Source: JBBTYZ01 sp038061595 (GTDB taxonomy: Bacteria > Patescibacteriota > Minisyncoccia > UBA6257 > GWB1-50-10). From it: DNA of 17,339 bases. Of the stretch, positions 14,298 to 17,339 are shown piece by piece. The notes below the pieces were generated by a model that worked only from the letters and a program-made list of their open reading frames with translations, did no database searches and was not told where the DNA came from. The stretch covers positions 1 through 17,339 of the forward strand of contig JBBTYZ010000004.1 of the NCBI GenBank assembly GCA_038061595.1, read 5' to 3'. Within the stretch, counting starts at the first letter, position 1; each line of letters opens with the position of its first letter. The position numbers and the translations under genes are program-made.

Positions 14298-14753
14298 TTA
14301 ATTTAAAACGTCGTTTAACAAGTCATCGATGTCTGCGTTAGTCGCATCACCGACATTCATCTCCTTATCCTCGGATTCTAAGAGAGAAGAATTCAAGTGT
14401 TTTATTTTAGAATCCTTTATTTCTCTCAAAGCGGAAGAGATTGCTTGATTGTTATTTTGTTGGTACGAGATTTCTTGGAGCTGGATATTGATGCCCAAAT
14501 CGTTGAACTCTTGGTTGATGTTTTCCGAATTTAAAGACGCGTAAACGGGCGATGTTTTGAAGACCATATAATATGAAGCGAGCACTACAAGGCAGAAGAG
14601 AGCGATTCCAGAGAGGGCAAAGGACCAAACCGGCATATAAGCTCGTTTTGGGTGCTCAAACCCCAAAACCAAAGAACGTGACTTCCTTGCGAAGCTTGGG
14701 TCGGGTCCGATTTTACTCAAACCCCTAATTTGTTTTATTAATGTATCTTCCAT
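14298..14753 (-). CDS. Single-pass membrane protein, possible anti-sigma factor
   Basis: A 151-residue protein with a cytoplasmic N-terminus at 1-42 containing 'LSKIGPDPSFARKSRSLVLG', one membrane helix at about 43-64, and an extracytoplasmic Asn/Gln/Ser-rich tail with acidic end 'NADIDDLLNDVLN'. I recall similar N-terminal motifs in small proteins next to sigma factors in Parcubacteria. Gene order (1 nt after the sigma gene) and topology fit an anti-sigma factor. However, the zinc-binding HxxxCxxC motif of classical ZAS anti-sigma factors is absent, so the role is inferred from context only. Confidence 0.8.
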   Translation of the reverse strand: MEDTLIKQIRGLSKIGPDPSFARKSRSLVLGFEHPKRAYMPVWSFALSGIALFCLVVLASYYMVFKTSPVYASLNSENINQEFNDLGINIQLQEISYQQNNNQAISSALREIKDSKIKHLNSSLLESEDKEMNVGDATNADIDDLLNDVLN

Positions 14754-14754
14754 A

Positions 14755-15294
14755 TTATGAAAAGTTTATGTGTTTCTTAAGTTGTTTTAACGCCCTGTGT
14801 TGAATTACTCGCACAGCTCCCTCGGTCTTGTTTAGGATTTCCGCTATCTCTTTATTCGAGAGTTCGTTTACAAACTTCATTATGATTATGTCTTGTTGAT
14901 CGCCTTCAAGTTTTGTTAACGCGCTCTTTATGGTTTCAACGCCCATTTTGTTATCTAGAGCGAGTTCTATCTTCGAATCATCCTTTAAAGAGTCTTCGGG
15001 AATCAAGTCAATGCTCAAGGGATTTTTTTTCGTTCTCCAAAAATCTATTACGGCATTACTTGCGATTCGATACAGCCAGCTCGAGAAAGGGAATCCTTGG
15101 AATTCAAACTTGTTAATATTCTGCCAAGCGTTCATAAAAACCTGATGGCTTAGGTCTTCAGCATCAGCTCGATGCCCGACCTTCAAAATAACAAATCTGT
15201 AGATACCTGGCAGATACTTATCGTAAAGATTGCCGAAAGCACCAGAATCTCCTTTTTGCGCTTTTTTAACGAGCTCCTTCTCCTCTTCTCTCAT
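14755..15294 (-). CDS. RNA polymerase sigma factor, ECF-like sigma-70 family
   Basis: Directs RNA polymerase to a small set of promoters. The 179-residue length is typical of ECF sigma factors with only regions 2 and 4. Region 2 covers about 18-88, with 'DAEDLSHQVFMNAWQNI' at 44-60 and 'FSSWLYRIASNAVIDFWR' for -10 recognition. Region 4 covers about 125-174, with 'LSNKEIAEILNKTEGAVRVIQHRAL' as the -35-binding helix-turn-helix. First gene of a three-gene operon with 1-nt and 4-nt gaps. The upstream DNA has a palindrome and repeats (15374-15412) compatible with autoregulation. The ATG lacks a Shine-Dalgarno. Confidence 0.96.
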   Translation of the reverse strand: MREEEKELVKKAQKGDSGAFGNLYDKYLPGIYRFVILKVGHRADAEDLSHQVFMNAWQNINKFEFQGFPFSSWLYRIASNAVIDFWRTKKNPLSIDLIPEDSLKDDSKIELALDNKMGVETIKSALTKLEGDQQDIIIMKFVNELSNKEIAEILNKTEGAVRVIQHRALKQLKKHINFS

Positions 15295-15373
15295 AAGTAA
15301 AACGATGATATGCGATTTATGTTTCGTTTGTTGGTTATTTGCATTTTTAAGACAATTGTTGATTCTTTGGTTA

Positions 15374-15412
15374 GGTAACGAACTATAGCGTAATTGTAAC
15401 GTTACATGACAA
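15374..15412 (-). promoter_or_regulatory. Palindromic promoter/operator upstream of the sigma operon
   Basis: On the minus strand TTGTCA (15412-15407) and TATAGT (15387-15382) are 19 bp apart, and a perfect 12-bp palindrome TGTAACGTTACA (15395-15406) lies in the spacer next to the -35. The half-motif GTAACG recurs at 15375-15380, 21 bp (two helical turns) away. It may be a housekeeping promoter with an operator, or an ECF-type promoter using TGTAAC and CGTTAC as its boxes. Confidence 0.5.
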
Positions 15413-15487
15413 ATTTACCAGATTATGGGTAAAGAATGCAAATTTTGAACATATTGCTTTCGGGCGAACTTTCTTCGTGTCGGATTT

Positions 15488-15561
15488 TGGAGCGGGATGC
15501 CGGAATCGAACCGGTGCCTTCACCTTGGAAGGGTGACGTACTGCCACTATACGAATCCCGC
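15488..15561 (-). tRNA. tRNA-Gly (TCC)
   Basis: The minus strand folds as acceptor GCGGGAT/ATCCCGC with discriminator U, D-arm 'GTATAGTGGCAGTAC', anticodon stem TCACC/GGTGA around CTTCCAA (anticodon UCC), and T-loop TTCGATT. The 3' CCA is encoded (15490-15488), unlike the other two tRNAs here. The base of the T-stem has one A-C mismatch. Core positions U8, A14 and A21 are normal. Confidence 0.96.
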
Positions 15562-15637
15562 ATATTTTCTTGTATTTATGTTGCCTTATAGTAATGAGAG
15601 TTGCAATAGAGGCATGAGTTCAGATATCATTCTAAAT

Positions 15638-16228
15638 ATGAAATTGAGAAAAAGCCAAAAGCAGATATTTGGCACCGCTCTAATTCTAGTCGCAGTTTTT
15701 GGCGGTTATTTCATCTTGAGGACTTGGTCTTTAAAGTTGCCCAATGACTTTTTGATTTACAGACAAAACACTGCCGATGTGAGCGAGAAAATAGTTGCGC
15801 TTGCAAATGAAGTGAACGAAAAAATAAAAGCCGTTAATATTTCCGACCTGAATGGTGAAGACGAAAAAGCCGTCGCTCTTATATTGGACGCGAGAGGTAA
15901 AAACATTGCTACCTATTCTCAAGCTTTTGAGCTTTCAAAAAATTTGGAAAATCTTGCGCGGTCTCTCGATGATATTTCTTCGCGCAGGACGCAGCGTCTC
16001 GCTTACGAAGCGGTTGCCGTGGAGCTTTCTCTTGTAAGCGAATTTATCGTTTACACAAGAGATCTGAATAACTTTCTGGACAGTTTGAGCCATGCGATAG
16101 TGACCGGTGAATCTCGCGATCGGGAAATGGCTCAGAAATTTTTAGACGACGTAAATAAACAGGTGAGTAAAATAAACAGCCTCAACAAGGAATTTGCCGA
16201 AAAAACTAAAGAATTTAACCCTCTTTAA
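15638..16228 (+). CDS. Single-pass membrane protein with coiled-coil tail, unknown function
   Basis: Not recognised. From the ATG at 15638 the protein has 196 residues: 'MKLRKSQK', a membrane helix at about 9-31 ('IFGTALILVAVFGGYFIL'), then a charged, helical extracytoplasmic region with heptad-like character to the end ('FLDDVNKQVSKINSLNKEFAEKTKEF'). The open frame extends upstream into the tRNA-Gly gene, so that part is not coding; an ATG at 15614 is the alternative start. Neither has a proper Shine-Dalgarno. It converges on the next gene with a 17-bp gap and no terminator between them. Confidence 0.8.
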   Translation: MKLRKSQKQIFGTALILVAVFGGYFILRTWSLKLPNDFLIYRQNTADVSEKIVALANEVNEKIKAVNISDLNGEDEKAVALILDARGKNIATYSQAFELSKNLENLARSLDDISSRRTQRLAYEAVAVELSLVSEFIVYTRDLNNFLDSLSHAIVTGESRDREMAQKFLDDVNKQVSKINSLNKEFAEKTKEFNPL

Positions 16229-16245
16229 CGAGCCGATTTTGACCC

Positions 16246-16650
16246 CTATTTTTCTTTGAATTTATCTGCAGACTCAAGTATGTATTCGAAACGGAATTTT
16301 TGATTCCGGTTAAAGAGCTTGAAGATTCTTAGGTCCCATTCTTTGTCGTCCAAGGATTTGAGGGTCAGGCGCGCCACGGCAGTCGGTTCCCTGCCTGATA
16401 ATGGTTTGCCTTCATCTTTTTTCTTCGCGTCAAAAATTCTCGTCATACCAACCTGCATATGTCCGATACTATCCTTTCTATATATACCGTACCGGTTACT
16501 TAGTAAATCGTGGATTGCGTCTTCATCTTCAAGGGGGGTTTTTCTCAAAAATTCGGTGAGTTCCTCAATATCCAAATCAGCCGACTCAAAACGTGAACCG
16601 CGTCCTTCGCCTTCCGGCAATTCATAATTTTTAGGATCTTCCTTTTTCAT
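16246..16650 (-). CDS. Hypothetical acidic protein, 134 residues
   Basis: Not recognised. A soluble, charged protein with an N-terminal 'KKEDPKNYELPEGEG', an acidic helix 'SADLDIEELTEFLRK' and a C-terminal alpha/beta-looking part ('PTAVARLTLKSLDDKEWDLRIFKLFNRNQKFRFEYI'). No signal peptide or membrane helix. The open frame continues 5' through the tRNA-Pro gene, so I place the start at the ATG at 16648-16650, only 5 nt after the tRNA's 3' end and without a Shine-Dalgarno. The mRNA would begin with, or be released from, the tRNA by 3' processing. Confidence 0.72.
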   Translation of the reverse strand: MKKEDPKNYELPEGEGRGSRFESADLDIEELTEFLRKTPLEDEDAIHDLLSNRYGIYRKDSIGHMQVGMTRIFDAKKKDEGKPLSGREPTAVARLTLKSLDDKEWDLRIFKLFNRNQKFRFEYILESADKFKEK

Positions 16651-16655
16651 ATCAG

Positions 16656-16726
16656 TCGGGCTGCTGGGAATCGAACCCAGTCTAACTGCTCCCAAAGCAG
16701 TCGTACCACCATCATACGCCAGCCCG
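16656..16726 (-). tRNA. tRNA-Pro (TGG) with unusual core positions
   Basis: The minus strand folds as acceptor CGGGCTG/CAGCCCG with discriminator A (C1-G72 is typical of bacterial tRNA-Pro), D-stem GTA/TAC, anticodon stem ACTGC/GCAGT around TTTGGGA (anticodon UGG), and T-arm CTGGG-TTCGATT-CCCAG. CCA is not encoded. The normally invariant U8, A14 and A21 read G8, G14 and G21. A possible promoter, TTGCCG then TAATAT 18 bp on, lies at about 16743-16772. Confidence 0.92.
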
Positions 16727-16792
16727 TTCATTGCTTAATGGAATATTACCAGGGTTTCCTCCTGGTCGGCAAATTATTTTGGGTTAAGAGAT

Positions 16793-17284
16793 TTATTGCG
16801 CTTGCTCGAGATCGGAGTCAAGCGTGACAAATTCCTCGGGATCATTTTGAACCGGTTCGTCTTCTTTGCGGACTAGTCCAACCGTTTCATCTCCCAACCT
16901 CTCTAGAAGCGATTGGTCCGGCAGTCCGATAACTTCATTTGCTAGAGTCGTTGGCAGAGAAATAATATTATCGGTATCCGAATTGTCTAAATCTAAAATT
17001 GAGCCATCCTTTCTGCTTACGCCACCAATAGTTCTTACATTCCAGGTTTGAGATAAATAAAGAAAGCTAACTTGGCGGAAACCCTTTAGATTTCCTCCAT
17101 GATAAATCCGAGAGTATTTTCGCGCGACAGTTTCAAATCCGGATGTATCTTCCAGGGGTTGCTCCCAAGAGTCAATCCGAAATTCAATTTTTGGATACAG
17201 AGCGTTGCGTTCAATAATCCACGTTGCAAGTTCTTTGGGCACAGACCTGCTTTTATTTTCCATTGTAATCCCGTAGGTAATCAT
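16793..17284 (-). CDS. Hypothetical protein, 163 residues
   Basis: Not recognised. Soluble, without signal peptide or membrane helix. The first 110 residues look like a mixed alpha/beta domain ('ELATWIIERNALYPKIEFRIDSWEQPL', 'RKYSRIYHGGNLKGFRQVSFLYL'), and the C-terminal 35 residues are acidic and probably disordered ('RKEDEPVQNDPEEFVTLDSDLEQAQ'). The ATG at 17284 is supported by AAGGA about 6 nt upstream, one of only three clear Shine-Dalgarno sites in the window. tRNA-Pro and the 134-residue gene follow on the same strand. The 55 bp from 17285 to the window end shows nothing further. Confidence 0.75.
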   Translation of the reverse strand: MITYGITMENKSRSVPKELATWIIERNALYPKIEFRIDSWEQPLEDTSGFETVARKYSRIYHGGNLKGFRQVSFLYLSQTWNVRTIGGVSRKDGSILDLDNSDTDNIISLPTTLANEVIGLPDQSLLERLGDETVGLVRKEDEPVQNDPEEFVTLDSDLEQAQ

Positions 17285-17339
17285 TTTTTCCTTTCTGGTG
17301 CAGTATTCTTGAATTAGTCCGAACGCATTTCGCCGCCTG

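Noticed and set aside
15497..15637. Upstream extension of the membrane-protein frame into tRNA-Gly
   Set aside because: The extension is antisense to the tRNA and encodes no coherent N-terminus; the membrane helix is directly preceded by 'MKLRKSQK' from the ATG at 15638.
1..17339. CRISPR array, transposase, insertion sequence or toxin-antitoxin pair
   Set aside because: No regularly spaced direct repeats, transposase motifs, or small paired genes with toxin-like features were seen on either strand.

Overview
The window looks like a chromosomal segment of a Patescibacteria/CPR bacterium, most likely Parcubacteria (Paceibacteria). This is inferred from family features, not from a marker search. 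The clues are a eukaryote-like (type II) IleS carrying an inserted histidine-phosphatase-like segment, an orphan N-terminally anchored family-5 solute-binding protein, RNase J with RNase Y, compact housekeeping genes with AT-rich and mostly Shine-Dalgarno-less starts, tRNA genes of which only one of three encodes CCA, and a sigma factor followed by a small membrane protein with an 'SKIGPDPSFARKSRS' motif.

Layout. 1-1715: 3' part of ileS (+). 1718-3416: a two-gene block unlike its surroundings, with a Gemmatimonadota-like TonB protein and a GC-rich predicted lipoprotein, each with a strong Shine-Dalgarno and its own promoter-like and terminator-like signals. 3431-8675: a minus-strand run, given 5' to 3' as a four-TM 'phage holin family' protein, secG, a peptide-type solute-binding protein, tRNA-Leu(CAG), rnj and trpS. 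8695-9588: about 860 bp without a convincing protein gene, with a near-consensus promoter at one end and a strong hairpin at the other, filled with long complementary helices and an exact hammerhead ribozyme core; this is the main candidate novelty. 9626-11179: gpmI (-). 11394-13300: rny and an HU gene (+), each with its own promoter. 13361-15294: a minus-strand operon of an ECF-like sigma factor, a membrane protein (possible anti-sigma) and a secreted Ser/Thr-rich protein, with palindromic promoter DNA. 15488-17284: tRNA-Gly, tRNA-Pro and three unrecognised small proteins.

How it fits together. Most genes are core information processing and envelope functions: two aminoacyl-tRNA synthetases, three tRNAs, two mRNA-decay nucleases (RNase J and RNase Y), SecG, glycolytic phosphoglycerate mutase and a nucleoid protein. 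The sigma operon probably controls a cell-surface protein. The tonB/lipoprotein block is probably acquired. The large RNA between gpmI and the holin/secG pair matches no RNA class I could recognise: RNase P, tmRNA, SRP and rRNA signatures were looked for by eye and not found.
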